64,000 nucleotides of DNA from positions 62,001 through 126,000 of the forward strand of contig NZ_CP101460.1 of the NCBI RefSeq assembly GCF_024362525.1, read 5' to 3'. The stretch comes from Natrononativus amylolyticus. Its GTDB lineage: Archaea; Halobacteriota; Halobacteria; Halobacteriales; Natrialbaceae. Shown here in pieces: positions 8,754-17,567 of this stretch. Each line of letters opens with the position of its first letter. Within the stretch, counting starts at the first letter, position 1. The position numbers were made by a program, and so were the translations under genes. Under the pieces are notes generated by a model. That model ran no database searches, had not been told where the DNA came from, and saw nothing but the letters and a program-made list of their open reading frames with translations.

Positions 8754-9074
8754 TCAGCGCTCGTCGCCGTCGGCGTCCTCCGGCCCACTCGAGCCCGGCA
8801 GCGCGTGGGGATCGGCGGGTTCGTCGCCGTGAACGGTGTCCTCCCGCTCGAAAGCGTAGAACACGAGCCCCGCGAGCGCGACCACGAGCGCGCCCGCGGC
8901 GGGTGCGCCGACGACGAGGTAGAGTACGCCGCCGAAACCGACGGTTACGAACACCAGTGTCGCCCACAGCGCGGGGCGCGAAAAGCCGACGCGGCGGCTG
9001 TCGTGGTAGACGGCCGCCGCGAGACCGAGCGTGACGATGGCGAGGACGAGCCCTCCGACAGTCGACATACTCAT
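8754..9074 (-). CDS. small membrane protein, haloarchaeal, unknown function
   Basis: A 106-residue protein with three hydrophobic segments in its first 75 residues and an acidic C-terminal tail. Two ATGs six bases apart (9074 and 9068) are possible starts. A T-rich box about 25 bases upstream on the minus strand fits either. I do not recognise a named family, and nothing in it points to a catalytic function. It is transcribed in the same direction as the cyclase gene upstream at 9138-9803. Confidence 0.7.
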   Translation of the reverse strand: MSMSTVGGLVLAIVTLGLAAAVYHDSRRVGFSRPALWATLVFVTVGFGGVLYLVVGAPAAGALVVALAGLVFYAFEREDTVHGDEPADPHALPGSSGPEDADGDER

Positions 9075-9137
9075 CCTCGGGGCCGCGAGCAAAAAATTCC
9101 GTCGACTGTCCGCGACCGGGCGTCCGGTCGTCGCGGG

Positions 9138-9803
9138 CTACACGATCGCGACCGCTCGCGTCGGCGCGCCGTCGGCGTCGCGGATCGGAAGCGGGTACGC
9201 GTGAACCTCGAACGGTGTGTCGGTCGGGAGGCGATCGAGCCCGCACAGGTTCTCGAGGACGAGGCGGTCGTCAGCGAACAGGGTTTGGTGAACCGGGTAG
9301 TCGTCGGGTTCGTCGGGCGCCGCGTTCTCCGTCGGCGTCGGATCGACGTTCAGCAGGTCGACGCCCAGGTGACAGCGCCACTCACACAGCAACTCGGCCG
9401 CCCGAGACGTCGGAAACGGATGGTCGAGATACCGGTCGTCTCCCCAGTGGGCGTCCCACCCTGTCCTGACGACCAGGAGGTCGACAGCCGTCAGAGCGGA
9501 CTCGTCGACGGCCTCGAGCAGGTCCCGCGCCGTAATCCTCTCGCGCGCCTCGAGCGGTCGCACGTCGGCGACCAGCGCCGTAAACCGGAACGTCTCCGGC
9601 GGATACTCCTCGAGGGTACGCCCCTCGGCGACCATGTGAGCAGGCGCGTCGAGGTGGGTGCCGGTGTGGGAGTCGAGGGAGAGCCGCGTCGTCCGGTAAC
9701 CGTCGGCGGCGACGGTCGCCGTCGGCTCGAGCGCTACCGGGTCGGTGCCGGGGTAGACGGGCATCTCGGACTCGATCGGGTGAGAGAGGTCGTAAGTGGG
9801 CAT
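9138..9803 (-). CDS. cyclase family metal-dependent hydrolase (kynurenine formamidase-like)
   Basis: A 221-residue member of the cyclase/KynB fold family. Members are metal-dependent hydrolases; the best known converts N-formylkynurenine to kynurenine. The family metal motif is intact as H46-x-G-T-H50-x-D52-x-P-x-H56 in HTGTHLDAPAH, after the typical opening YDLSHPIESEMPVYPG. I chose the ATG at 9803 because the protein then begins at the conserved first strand; an in-frame ATG at 9845 adds an unconserved basic stretch. The substrate cannot be told from the sequence. Confidence 0.88.
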   Translation of the reverse strand: MPTYDLSHPIESEMPVYPGTDPVALEPTATVAADGYRTTRLSLDSHTGTHLDAPAHMVAEGRTLEEYPPETFRFTALVADVRPLEARERITARDLLEAVDESALTAVDLLVVRTGWDAHWGDDRYLDHPFPTSRAAELLCEWRCHLGVDLLNVDPTPTENAAPDEPDDYPVHQTLFADDRLVLENLCGLDRLPTDTPFEVHAYPLPIRDADGAPTRAVAIV

Positions 9804-9884
9804 ACGTGCTCCTCGTCGGCGCCATCGAAGTGCGTTGTGACTCACAGCCCGCGCCGACGGCGCGGTTCCCTCGCGTGAGCGCGT

Positions 9885-10589
9885 TCACTCGTCGGTCTTC
9901 CACTCGCCGGGCTCTTCGTCGTGGAACTCCCCCATCGCCTGCCGGGAGTTCGGCCAGGCCGTTACGACGAGCAACGCGAGGTAGTAGAGCCCGACGACGG
10001 TAACGACGGTGGAGGCCGGAACCCCCGGAACGGTCGCCGTCTCCCGCCACGATTCCTCCGGGACGAAGAAGGTGATTCGGAACAGCCAGGCGACGAGCAG
10101 CACGCTCAACAGCGGGAAGTACACCCGTCGGAGCCGCCGCGTGACCGTCTCCCGGGCGGACACTTTGAGCGTCGGCGTCCGGAGGTCGGACGCGATCGCG
10201 GTCCGCCAGTCCTCGTGAACCGCCCCCGCCGGATCGAACGCGTTGGCGAACACGTTCTCCTCGATCATCCGAACGCGCGCCCGCGCCGCGTCGTACGACC
10301 GGTATCGCCTGATATCGAACAGCAGGAAGATCGTCAGCGCCAACATCCCGATCAGGAGCAGGTACGGCGGACTGTCCGCGGAGGCGAACGACAGGCCGAG
10401 AACGGCGGCGATGAGGCCGATCGCCCAGTCGGTCGTCAGATCGAGGCGGTCGAGTCGGGTCGCCATCTGTCCGACTTCACCGCGGTAGTAGTGTGGAAGC
10501 AGGGAGAGGAACTCGGAACTCTCCTCGCCGGCTTCTGCAGCGATTTCGCGGGCCTCCTCCGTCTCCGGATCGAACTCGTCGTCACTCAT
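9885..10589 (-). CDS. DUF2270 family integral membrane protein
   Basis: A 234-residue membrane protein of the DUF2270 type. It has an acidic N-terminus, the conserved LLPHYYRGEVGQMATRLDRL stretch, and then a hydrophobic pair around residues 55-95. Next comes the arginine-rich FDIRRYRSYDAARARVRMIE segment typical of the family, and two more membrane segments near the C-terminus. Function is unknown. The ATG at 10589 is preferred to an upstream in-frame ATG at 10628 because it begins directly before the acidic family N-terminus (MSDDEFDPE). Confidence 0.85.
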   Translation of the reverse strand: MSDDEFDPETEEAREIAAEAGEESSEFLSLLPHYYRGEVGQMATRLDRLDLTTDWAIGLIAAVLGLSFASADSPPYLLLIGMLALTIFLLFDIRRYRSYDAARARVRMIEENVFANAFDPAGAVHEDWRTAIASDLRTPTLKVSARETVTRRLRRVYFPLLSVLLVAWLFRITFFVPEESWRETATVPGVPASTVVTVVGLYYLALLVVTAWPNSRQAMGEFHDEEPGEWKTDE

Positions 10590-11004
10590 CTCATTTCGTA
10601 CGACCGCGAGCGCCAAAACGTTCGACACCGACGGACGTACCGCGGTCCGCCGGTCCTTCGTGCCCGAAAATGTTCGTACAACCCACTACTACCGAACACC
10701 GAGCGTGTAGTGACGCGACGTTGAAACAGAAGCCCTAGCTCTACTCCTTCTTTAGAGAGTTCTCGAGCCCAATGCGGAACTGTCACGGAGAATAAATCCG
10801 CCGTGAGAAGTGATTAGAATTCTGCTACTGAAACGAAGTATTTAGACAGGACTGGCCGTAGGTCTGCCGAAGCCCCGACGTATGGGCAATCAGTACAATT
10901 GTTTATATAATACAATACTGTCCCGAAAGCAGAGCGGGTGTACACGGAGTGAATACGGCGCGATGCACCAGCAGGACGACGATCGCGCTCGAGCGGGAGA
11001 GCGA
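10590..11004. other. intergenic, no gene seen
   Basis: About 415 bases between the DUF2270 gene start and the end of the SMC-like gene. The middle (10750-10930) is strongly AT-rich compared with its surroundings, with runs such as GTTTATATAATACAATAC near 10901. No conserved protein, RNA or transposon end was recognised. Confidence 0.5.
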
Positions 11005-12957
11005 TCAGATGCTGGTGACGCGTTCGTACTCGTCGTCCAGGGCGGCGGCGTCTTCCGGGAGCAGCGCGACAACGAGGGAGTCAGCGTACCCGGAGATGTA
11101 GTCGACGAGTCGTGCGATCCGGTCGGAGTCGATCGCCTCGAGCGAGTCGAGCAGGATGAACGGGACGACGTCGTACACGTCGTGAACCAGGTAGCCGGCG
11201 AGGGCGAAGACGAGCCCCGTCACCTCCCGTTCGCTCTCGCTCAGGTGCTCGATCGTGTCCTCGTAGGCCGCGTCGGAGTCGGTACTTCGGATGACGTGCA
11301 GGTCGAACGACGAGCGCTCGACCGTCCGTCGACCCTCGCGAACCGAGTTCGTCGTCCGCTCGATCCAGATCCGCTCGAGGTTCGAGTACTCGAGGATCTC
11401 GAGGACGGACTCCATGTGGTCGTTGAAGTGCTCGACGGCCTCCGTTTCGATTCGCTCGATCTCCGTCCGGCGCTCCGCGAGTTCGGCTTTGACCTCCTCG
11501 AGGCGCTCCTCGAGGTGGTCGCGTTCGTCGAGTCGGCTCTCGATCTCGTCGATTGCCGACTCGGTCGAGGCGAGTTCGTCCTCGAGGCGGTCGAGCGTGA
11601 ACTCGAGCTGGTTCACCTCGCGGTGGTGGGCGAGCATCTCCTCGTACTCGTCGCTGACGTCGAGCGATTCGACCTCGTCCTCGAGGGTCGCCACGCGCTC
11701 GGTCAGTTCGTCGCGCTGCTCGATGAGTTCCTCGAGGGTCGCCTCGCGGTCGTCGATCTCTCGTTCGGTTCGCTCGAGCCGGCTCCGCAGCCGCTCGCTG
11801 TTCTGGCGCTGGGATTCGAGGTCCGACCGGTTTCGCTTCAGCTCCGAGATCTCCGCCTCGAGATCGCGTCGAGTCTCGGATTTCTCGACTCTGAGCGCCC
11901 GGAGTCGCTCGATGGTCTCCTCGATACGCTCCGTCTCGACCTCGCTGCCGCAGGTCCAGCAGACGACGGTGTCCGCCGACAGCAGCTGATCGGTGAGATC
12001 GCCGTCCTCGTCGGTCTCGGTTCGGAGGGCCTCGGCGATCTCGTTGTCGGTGCCCTCGAGCATGCTCTCGTTGAACCGGACGATGCGCTGGAGGTCGTTC
12101 ACCAGCGTCTCGATCTCCTGTTTCTCGTCCCGGAGTTCGGCCAGTCGGGACTCGATCTCGTCGATCTCCGCCGCCGGCGTGGCGGACAGCGAGCCGACCT
12201 CCTCCTCGACGTCCTCGCGCTCCTCGCGGAGACTCTCGAGGCTCTCGCGCTGGGTTTCGACCTTGAACCGAACCGACTCGAGTTCGGAGCGGACGTCGTT
12301 GAGTTCCTCGAGGGTCTCCTCGAGTTCGGCCTTCTCCGAGCGGGTCTCCTCGACGTCCTGGTCGAACGCCTCGAGTTCGTCGGCCTTCTGCTCGTGTTCG
12401 GCGCGGGTCTCCTCGATCTCGGACTCGAGGCGAGTTCGTTCGCTCTCGAGGTCGGTGCGCCTGCGCTCGAGATCGTCGAGCTCCTCGAGTTCGTCGGCGA
12501 TCGACTGGCGCTCGGTGACGAGGTGGTCGATGTCGGCCTGGATCGCGTCGGTGTCGACCGGCCGCATGATGAGCTCGTGGAGGTCCTGCTGTCGTGCGAC
12601 CGCCTGTCGCGCCTCGTTGGTCTCGAGTAAGAACGCGAAGAGATCGGCCAGCGTCGAGTCGCCGAGGTACGGCTCCCCGTCGGTCGTCACCGTTCCGTTC
12701 TGTCGTTTCAGGGTCCGGGTGTACGTCTCGTCGCCGATCGAGAGTTCGACGTGGCCCGCGTCGGCGTCGCCTTTCAGCGAGACGTCGTCGCTGCCGAGTG
12801 CGGCCATGATCGAGCGGAGAAACGAGGTCCGGTTGGTCGCGTTCCGGCCGGCGAGAACCGTCACGCCGGGCGTGAATTCGACCTGCGCCTCGTCGATCCC
12901 GCCGACGTTCTCCACGTCGACGCGTACGGCTTCCTTCGAGAGAGATTCCTGTGGCAT
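11005..12957 (-). CDS. archaea-specific SMC-related protein (RdfA partner)
   Basis: A 650-residue SMC/Rad50-like protein. The N-terminal ATPase half has the degenerate P-loop GRNATNRTS (37-45), in which the usual lysine is Arg43. Two long Glu/Arg-rich coiled coils (about 150-330 and 340-545) flank a hook motif CWTC (Cys333, Cys336) that resembles the Rad50 zinc hook. The C-terminal half has the signature-like LSESEREVTG (572-581) and the Walker B-like strand FILLDSLEAI (600-609). The gene follows rdfA with a 57-base gap, the arrangement known from other haloarchaea where RdfA controls rod shape. A direct role in cell shape is inferred from this pairing. Confidence 0.9.
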   Translation of the reverse strand: MPQESLSKEAVRVDVENVGGIDEAQVEFTPGVTVLAGRNATNRTSFLRSIMAALGSDDVSLKGDADAGHVELSIGDETYTRTLKRQNGTVTTDGEPYLGDSTLADLFAFLLETNEARQAVARQQDLHELIMRPVDTDAIQADIDHLVTERQSIADELEELDDLERRRTDLESERTRLESEIEETRAEHEQKADELEAFDQDVEETRSEKAELEETLEELNDVRSELESVRFKVETQRESLESLREEREDVEEEVGSLSATPAAEIDEIESRLAELRDEKQEIETLVNDLQRIVRFNESMLEGTDNEIAEALRTETDEDGDLTDQLLSADTVVCWTCGSEVETERIEETIERLRALRVEKSETRRDLEAEISELKRNRSDLESQRQNSERLRSRLERTEREIDDREATLEELIEQRDELTERVATLEDEVESLDVSDEYEEMLAHHREVNQLEFTLDRLEDELASTESAIDEIESRLDERDHLEERLEEVKAELAERRTEIERIETEAVEHFNDHMESVLEILEYSNLERIWIERTTNSVREGRRTVERSSFDLHVIRSTDSDAAYEDTIEHLSESEREVTGLVFALAGYLVHDVYDVVPFILLDSLEAIDSDRIARLVDYISGYADSLVVALLPEDAAALDDEYERVTSI

Positions 12958-13014
12958 CAGTGGTCGCCCTTATTCGGGTGTACGTGAATAATTTTTGGTA
13001 GCCCGTCCACAGTG

Positions 13015-13668
13015 TCACTCCCCACTTCCGGTCGACGCACAGTCACAGCCGCCACGTCGCAGCAGCTCGTCGATCGAGTAGTCGACGCCACACTCCCGAC
13101 AGAACACCCGGATGTCGACGAAGACGTCGGCTTCGGTGACGGCGAGCTGGTCCGCCTCCTGGAGTCGCTCGACGGAGTTTCCGGTGACGGCTTCGGTTCG
13201 GCTCTGGAGGCGCCGGATCGTCTCGAGTTCCTTCTCCCGGCGCTCGTCGGGGCTCAGTCGCTCGCGCTCGTGACTGACGTCGCGGAACTTCGTCAGGTAG
13301 GTGTGAACCGCCTGGTGGGAGACGAACTCCCGCTCGAGGGCGTCGACGTCGACCCCGTCGCGCTCGAGGCGGTTTCGAACCTCGGTGCGGACGCCGGTCG
13401 TGACGTCGTCGTCGGTCAGCAGCCGGTACGTGTTCTCGGCTTCGCCCTCGATCGTCTCGACCCCCGCCTCCTCGAGGACGGCCTCGAGCAGCCGTCGGTT
13501 GAACACGTCGGCGAGCTCTCGCAGGCTCGAGCGCTCCTCGCTCGGCGCCGTCCACCGGTCGATCAGCTCCTGTTCGAGCCCCTCGAGGTCGTGCTCGTCG
13601 ATGAGGCGACCGACTTTGCTGTTCGTGAGCTTCGTCGCCGACCCATCCCGCTGCGAATCGTCGCTCAT
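13015..13668 (-). CDS. rdfA: rod-determining factor RdfA
   Basis: RdfA was described in Haloferax volcanii as a regulator needed for rod-shaped cells. This 217-residue homologue has the family opening SKVGRLIDEHDLEGLEQELI, then RSSLRELADVFNRRLLEA, the conserved TYRLLTDDDVTTGVRTEVR, and the block REFVSHQAVHTYLTKFRD. A predicted C-terminal metal site is formed by CRECG and a CDC close to the end. The start at 13668 is supported by a TATA-like box centred 26 bases upstream; longer in-frame starts lack this. It is probably cotranscribed with the SMC-like gene downstream. Confidence 0.92.
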   Translation of the reverse strand: MSDDSQRDGSATKLTNSKVGRLIDEHDLEGLEQELIDRWTAPSEERSSLRELADVFNRRLLEAVLEEAGVETIEGEAENTYRLLTDDDVTTGVRTEVRNRLERDGVDVDALEREFVSHQAVHTYLTKFRDVSHERERLSPDERREKELETIRRLQSRTEAVTGNSVERLQEADQLAVTEADVFVDIRVFCRECGVDYSIDELLRRGGCDCASTGSGE

Positions 13669-13689
13669 AGCGGAGACTCCGTCCAGGCG

Positions 13690-13697
13690 CCTAAAAA
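13690..13697 (-). promoter_or_regulatory. TATA-like box of rdfA
   Basis: TTTTTAGG on the minus strand is centred about 26 bases before the rdfA ATG at 13668. This fits a leaderless transcript and decides the start codon. Confidence 0.6.
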
Positions 13698-14224
13698 CCG
13701 TCCGGTTGCGGCTCGAGTCGCGCTCGTCGATTCGTCGTGCGGTCGCCATATGTAAAATAGCAAATATGTTACGCGAATAGCTCTGTAATCCCCGGAGAGT
13801 GCCACCACAGTTTACGCCGATGTCGTCGAAGTGAAGCGGCCGGAAGGACACCGCGCTCGCGAACCCCAGTATTGGGTAGTAAGAACATATTAACACATTT
13901 CTATAATCGATTCCTGTTTATCGATCGACACCACCGAGACGAATCAGAGTACCGTTCATCCGCACAACTCATACCGTCATAGAGAAGTTTGAAGGGTCTG
14001 TGTAAAGTGATCGTTCGTAGTACCGACGGTGGACTGGTAGCGTAGATTCGGAACCAGGCGAGATCGAATCCCCGCCTCGCCCCCAGTAGTATTTCTCTAA
14101 TTATACAATATCGAGTGATACTCGGCGGAGAGTGGGACCGACACACGGGCCACCCGGGTGTGCATCCTGTCTCGCCGGCGTCGCGATCAGATCGCTTTTC
14201 GTTTCGGCCCGCGTTCGGTCTCGC
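13698..14224. other. intergenic between divergent genes
   Basis: About 520 bases separate the rdfA promoter from the membrane protein gene at 14225. The stretch 13750-14110 is AT-richer than its surroundings. A CTTTT box near 14195-14199 lies at promoter distance from the ATG at 14225. A tRNA-like segment at 14040-14085 was examined and rejected. No gene was recognised. Confidence 0.5.
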
Positions 14225-14620
14225 ATGATCGGCTCTCGAGACGCCGTGCTGTACGGTCTCGCCGCTGCGACGGGTGTGTTCGTGCTCTTCGGGTTCGTCT
14301 CGGCGATCGTTCCGAATCCGTTTTTCGTCCGGATGGTCGAAATTACGACGCTCGATTACGCGTTTCTCGTTCTGACGTCGGCGCTCGTGGGCCTGTACGT
14401 CTTCCAGCGGACGGGGCTCGAGGGGTGTTCCGGCGACCGGTGTGCCTACGGCGGCGCCGCCGGCGGCTTTCTCGCCGTCGCCTGCCCGACCTGCAACGCG
14501 CTGTTCGTCGCGGCGGTCGGCTCGTCTGCGGTGATGACGTACGTCGACCCGCTGCGCCCGCTGTTCGGTCTCGTCGCCGTCGCGTTACTCGGGGGCGTCA
14601 TCTACAGCCGACGGTGGTGA
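14225..14620 (+). CDS. small membrane protein with conserved-looking cysteines, unknown function
   Basis: A 131-residue protein with four hydrophobic segments (about 7-28, 42-58, 72-95 and 105-125). It has a cysteine pair, CSGDRC, in a polar loop and a second motif, ACPTCNALFVAAVG, at the start of a membrane segment. CPTC motifs next to membrane helices occur in metal or redox membrane proteins, but I cannot name a family with confidence. I start at the ATG at 14225, which has a T-rich promoter box about 28 bases upstream; an earlier in-frame ATG at 14132 adds unconserved basic sequence. Confidence 0.75.
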   Translation: MIGSRDAVLYGLAAATGVFVLFGFVSAIVPNPFFVRMVEITTLDYAFLVLTSALVGLYVFQRTGLEGCSGDRCAYGGAAGGFLAVACPTCNALFVAAVGSSAVMTYVDPLRPLFGLVAVALLGGVIYSRRW

Positions 14621-14644
14621 CACTCACGGGCGGTGACCGGCGAG

Positions 14645-15277
14645 TCACGCGTCACCGGCGACCTCCCGCTCGAGGCGCTCGAGGTACGTCTCGACGAACG
14701 CGTGGCGCGACTCGGCCAGCGCGCGCCCTTCCTCGGTGTACATCCGCTCTCGCAGCGACAGGAGCTTCTCCTCGACGTGATCGATCGTCGTCTCCTCGAG
14801 GGCGCCGGCGCTCTCCGTCGGCGCCGACTCGAGGGAAACGATCGGAATGCCGTGCTCGCCGCCGTACGAAAAGGTTCGGGCGAGTCCGATCGCGCCGATC
14901 GCGTCGAGGTTGTCCGCGTCACAGAGGATCCGCGCAGCCGGACTCCGGGGTTCGACCGCGTTCGAGTACCGGTGCGCGCGAACGCAGTGACAGACCGCGT
15001 CTATCGTCTCGGCGGCGACGCCTCGAGCCGACAGCACCGCGCGCGCCTCCCGAGCGCCCCACTCGGCGTGGTCCGCGATCTCGCCGGCGTCCTCCCGCGC
15101 GCGACCGATGTCGTGGAGCAAGACGGCGGCCTCGAGCACCCGGTCGTCGACGTCCGTCCGGTCGGCGGCCAGTCGCGCCGCGAGCGCCTCGACGCGCTCG
15201 ACGTGGTGCCAGTCGTGGGCCGGGGAGACGCGGTCGTCGAAGTACGAGCGGGCGACGGAGCGGAGATCGTCCGACAT
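14645..15277 (-). CDS. HD domain phosphohydrolase
   Basis: A 210-residue HD-superfamily protein. The metal-binding pattern is complete: DWHH (22-25), the HD doublet His55-Asp56 in AVLLHDIGRA, paired histidines around HAEWGAREA and HCVRAH, and the distal aspartate in CDADNLDAIGAIG. Members of this YedJ/YpgQ-like group hydrolyse phosphate esters or nucleotides, but the substrate is unknown. The gene converges with the membrane protein gene at 14225 and is divergent from the nucleotidyltransferase gene at 15380. Confidence 0.88.
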   Translation of the reverse strand: MSDDLRSVARSYFDDRVSPAHDWHHVERVEALAARLAADRTDVDDRVLEAAVLLHDIGRAREDAGEIADHAEWGAREARAVLSARGVAAETIDAVCHCVRAHRYSNAVEPRSPAARILCDADNLDAIGAIGLARTFSYGGEHGIPIVSLESAPTESAGALEETTIDHVEEKLLSLRERMYTEEGRALAESRHAFVETYLERLEREVAGDA

Positions 15278-15379
15278 CGGGTCGGACGTCGAACTCCCGT
15301 CCTATAGGGCTACCCGTTCGACGCGAATCCGTCGCTTCGGATCGACAGACCGTTGTCGCCACGGCGCGAACTCGAGGCG

Positions 15380-16279
15380 ATGACGTCGGTTTCGGGAACT
15401 CTCGAGGCGTTCGAAGCCGAGCACGGGGTCACCGTTATCGCCGCCCGCGACGTGGGCAGCCGGGCCTGGAACCTCGCCGACGCGAACAGCGACCGCGACG
15501 TTGCCGTCCTCTTCGTCCAGGACCCCCTCGAGTACGCCACCCTCGACGGCTACCTCGACTCCGGGCGGCTGCGGACCGACGGACGGGACTGTCAGGGCTG
15601 GAACGTCCGCCGGTTCGCGGAGCTACTCGGCGAGTCGAACCCGACGGCGTTCGAGTTCCTGCACAGCCCGCGGCGCTACCGCGAGTGCGGGGCGCTCTCG
15701 CGGATCGAGGGCGACGTCGGCGACTCGTTCGTTCCGATCGCGCTGTACCACCACTACCGGTCGCTGGCCGAACGACAGTACCGGAAGTACCTGCAGGGTC
15801 GGCTGCTCGTAGACGGCGAACTCGCCTACCTCGTCCTCGAGGAGCACGACGGCGCCCTTCTCGTCGAACCCGCGGATTCGAGCGAGGGCGCCCGCTCGCC
15901 GCGAACCGTCGACGCCGACGCCTACGAGCGAGGGCGAACCGATCGGACCGTGAAACGCCACCTCTACGTCGCCCGCGGGGTGCTCTACGCGCGGTACGTC
16001 CGCGAGACCCACCGCTTTCCGACCCTCGACTTCCCGCGATTTCTCGAGGAGGTCGCGGACGAGGAGTGGGTCGACGGCGAGTTCCTCGAGCGAACCCTCG
16101 AACTGGTCGAACGGAAGCGCACAGGGGAGGGAGCGGCCGACGTCGGTCGGCTGTTCGCCCCCGAGGAGATCCGACTACCGGCGATCGACCCCGCCGTCCA
16201 CGGCCGCGACGGCGTCGATCGCACCCGACTGAACGCGTTCATCCGCGAGGCGCTCGAGGGCGTCGCTTCCGGTCAGTAG
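15380..16279 (+). CDS. predicted nucleotidyltransferase (COG3541-like)
   Basis: A 299-residue DNA polymerase beta-type nucleotidyltransferase. The catalytic GS-x10-D-x-D pattern is visible as GSRAWNLADANSDRDVAV near residue 26, followed by LRRFAELL-like and PTAFEFLHSP blocks and a C-terminal helical domain. The closest family I recognise is the predicted nucleotidyltransferase group COG3541. The biological substrate is unknown. The ATG at 15380 begins just before the first conserved segment; an in-frame ATG at 15353 is also possible. The 3' end overlaps the convergent reductase gene by seven bases. Confidence 0.83.
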   Translation: MTSVSGTLEAFEAEHGVTVIAARDVGSRAWNLADANSDRDVAVLFVQDPLEYATLDGYLDSGRLRTDGRDCQGWNVRRFAELLGESNPTAFEFLHSPRRYRECGALSRIEGDVGDSFVPIALYHHYRSLAERQYRKYLQGRLLVDGELAYLVLEEHDGALLVEPADSSEGARSPRTVDADAYERGRTDRTVKRHLYVARGVLYARYVRETHRFPTLDFPRFLEEVADEEWVDGEFLERTLELVERKRTGEGAADVGRLFAPEEIRLPAIDPAVHGRDGVDRTRLNAFIREALEGVASGQ

Positions 16280-16935
16280 TCGACGACCCACCGCAGCAGG
16301 ATGCCCTCGTCGAGCCGGGTCGCCGACTCGAGCGAGAGGCCCGGGAAGTCCGTGACGAACCCGTCGCCGTCGGCCAGCGTCGGGGCGTCCCGGCCGCCGA
16401 TCACCTGCGGGCCGACGAACACCGTGAGCTCGTCGACCAGGCCGGTCTCGAACAGCGAGAAGATGAGTTCGCCGCCGCCTTCGACCATGACCCGCTCGAG
16501 ACCCTCCCGCTGGAGGACGGCGAACGCCCGGAGGAGGTCGACCCGGCCGTCGCCGGCCGTGATCAGTTCAGCGTGATCGGCCAGGTCCATCCGCCGATCG
16601 ACGGAGACCGCGTCGTTCAGACAGAGGTAGGTGGTCGCGGCGTCGTCGAGAATCGCAGCGTCGACCGGCGTCCGCCCCCGCGAGTCGACGACGACGCGCG
16701 CCGGCTGGGGCGACCGCCCCTCCTCGCGGCGGGCGTCGACCAGCGCGTCGTCCTTGACCGTGAGGTGTGGATCGTCCGCGAGGACGGTGCCGACGCCGAC
16801 GACGACGGCGTCGCTGTCGGCTCGCAGTCGATCGACGCGCGCGAAGTCCTCCTCGCCGCTGATCCGGAGTTGGTCGCGGCGCCTCGAGGAGAGCTTTCCG
16901 TCGGCGCTCATCGCCGCGTTGACGAGGACGTGCAT
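16273..16935 (-). CDS. 2,5-diamino-6-ribosylaminopyrimidinone 5'-phosphate reductase
   Basis: This 220-residue protein is the stand-alone RibD C-terminal-type reductase used by archaea. It reduces the ribose side chain of the riboflavin precursor with NADPH, on the way to flavins and the deazaflavin F420. Family signatures are NAAMSADGKLSS, DAVVVGVGTVLADDPHLTV, VVVDSRGRTP, MVEGGGELIFS and GPQVIGGRDAPT. Length and order are normal. It is not clustered with other riboflavin genes in the window. Confidence 0.92.
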   Translation of the reverse strand: MHVLVNAAMSADGKLSSRRRDQLRISGEEDFARVDRLRADSDAVVVGVGTVLADDPHLTVKDDALVDARREEGRSPQPARVVVDSRGRTPVDAAILDDAATTYLCLNDAVSVDRRMDLADHAELITAGDGRVDLLRAFAVLQREGLERVMVEGGGELIFSLFETGLVDELTVFVGPQVIGGRDAPTLADGDGFVTDFPGLSLESATRLDEGILLRWVVDY

Positions 16936-17016
16936 ACCGGGTGTCTGTCGGGAGGCGTAAAGAAGCCACCGTGTGCGCCGGAAACCCGTCGTCTCGCGGC
17001 CGGGACGGTTCCGCCG

Positions 17017-17439
17017 CTACTCCGCGTCGCCGTCGCTGGCGATCCGGTCGAAGAGGCCGACGACACGCCGGTCGATCTCGTCGCGCTGCGCCCGCACGGC
17101 GTCGTCCCCGTCCGGGTGCGACACGTCCCACTGCTCGGCCGTTCCGGTCCACCCGTTGGGGGCGACGTCGGCCGCGTCGCAACCCATCGTGACGACGTAG
17201 TCGGCGTCGATCAGGTCCTCGTCCGCGATCGTTCGGGGAGACCTGTCGCCGACGTCGATCCCGACCTCGGCGAGCGCTTCGACGACCGCCTCGTGAACGT
17301 GGTCGCGCGGGTCCGTCCCGCCGGTGACGAGTTCGATCTCGTCCGCGAGGTCCCGGCGATCCCGTTCCCGCTCGGCGAACGCCGTCGCCATCTGACTGCG
17401 GCCGGCGTTGCCGACGCAGACGAACGCGATCTTGGTCAT
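17017..17439 (-). CDS. low-molecular-weight phosphatase / arsenate reductase-like protein
   Basis: A 140-residue protein with the low-molecular-weight phosphotyrosine phosphatase loop C-x5-R-S near the N-terminus (FVCVGNAGRS). The family middle DYVVTMGCDAADVAPNGW is also present; the cysteine there is in the position used by thioredoxin-type arsenate reductases. It could act as arsenate reductase or as a protein phosphatase. No arsenic efflux genes are nearby. The ATG at 17439 places the phosphatase loop at the expected distance from the N-terminus. Confidence 0.85.
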   Translation of the reverse strand: MTKIAFVCVGNAGRSQMATAFAERERDRRDLADEIELVTGGTDPRDHVHEAVVEALAEVGIDVGDRSPRTIADEDLIDADYVVTMGCDAADVAPNGWTGTAEQWDVSHPDGDDAVRAQRDEIDRRVVGLFDRIASDGDAE

Positions 17440-17567
17440 ACCGAGACTACCGCGGGCGGCCGACAAAAAGGTGGTGCAGAGTCGCTTCCGGACCGGGGCT
17501 TCCGACCGCCCGCCGCGCGGAACCGGTCCGGTCACGCGTCGCTGTCGGTGGACCTGTCCGTCTCCCC

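Noticed and set aside
8526-9878. Plus-strand frame of 450 codons
   Set aside because: Antisense to the membrane protein and cyclase genes, whose family motifs are clear on the minus strand.
14040-14085. tRNA-like segment ending GATCGAATCCCC
   Set aside because: The T loop lacks the invariant TTC, the stems do not close as a cloverleaf, and no acceptor stem is found.
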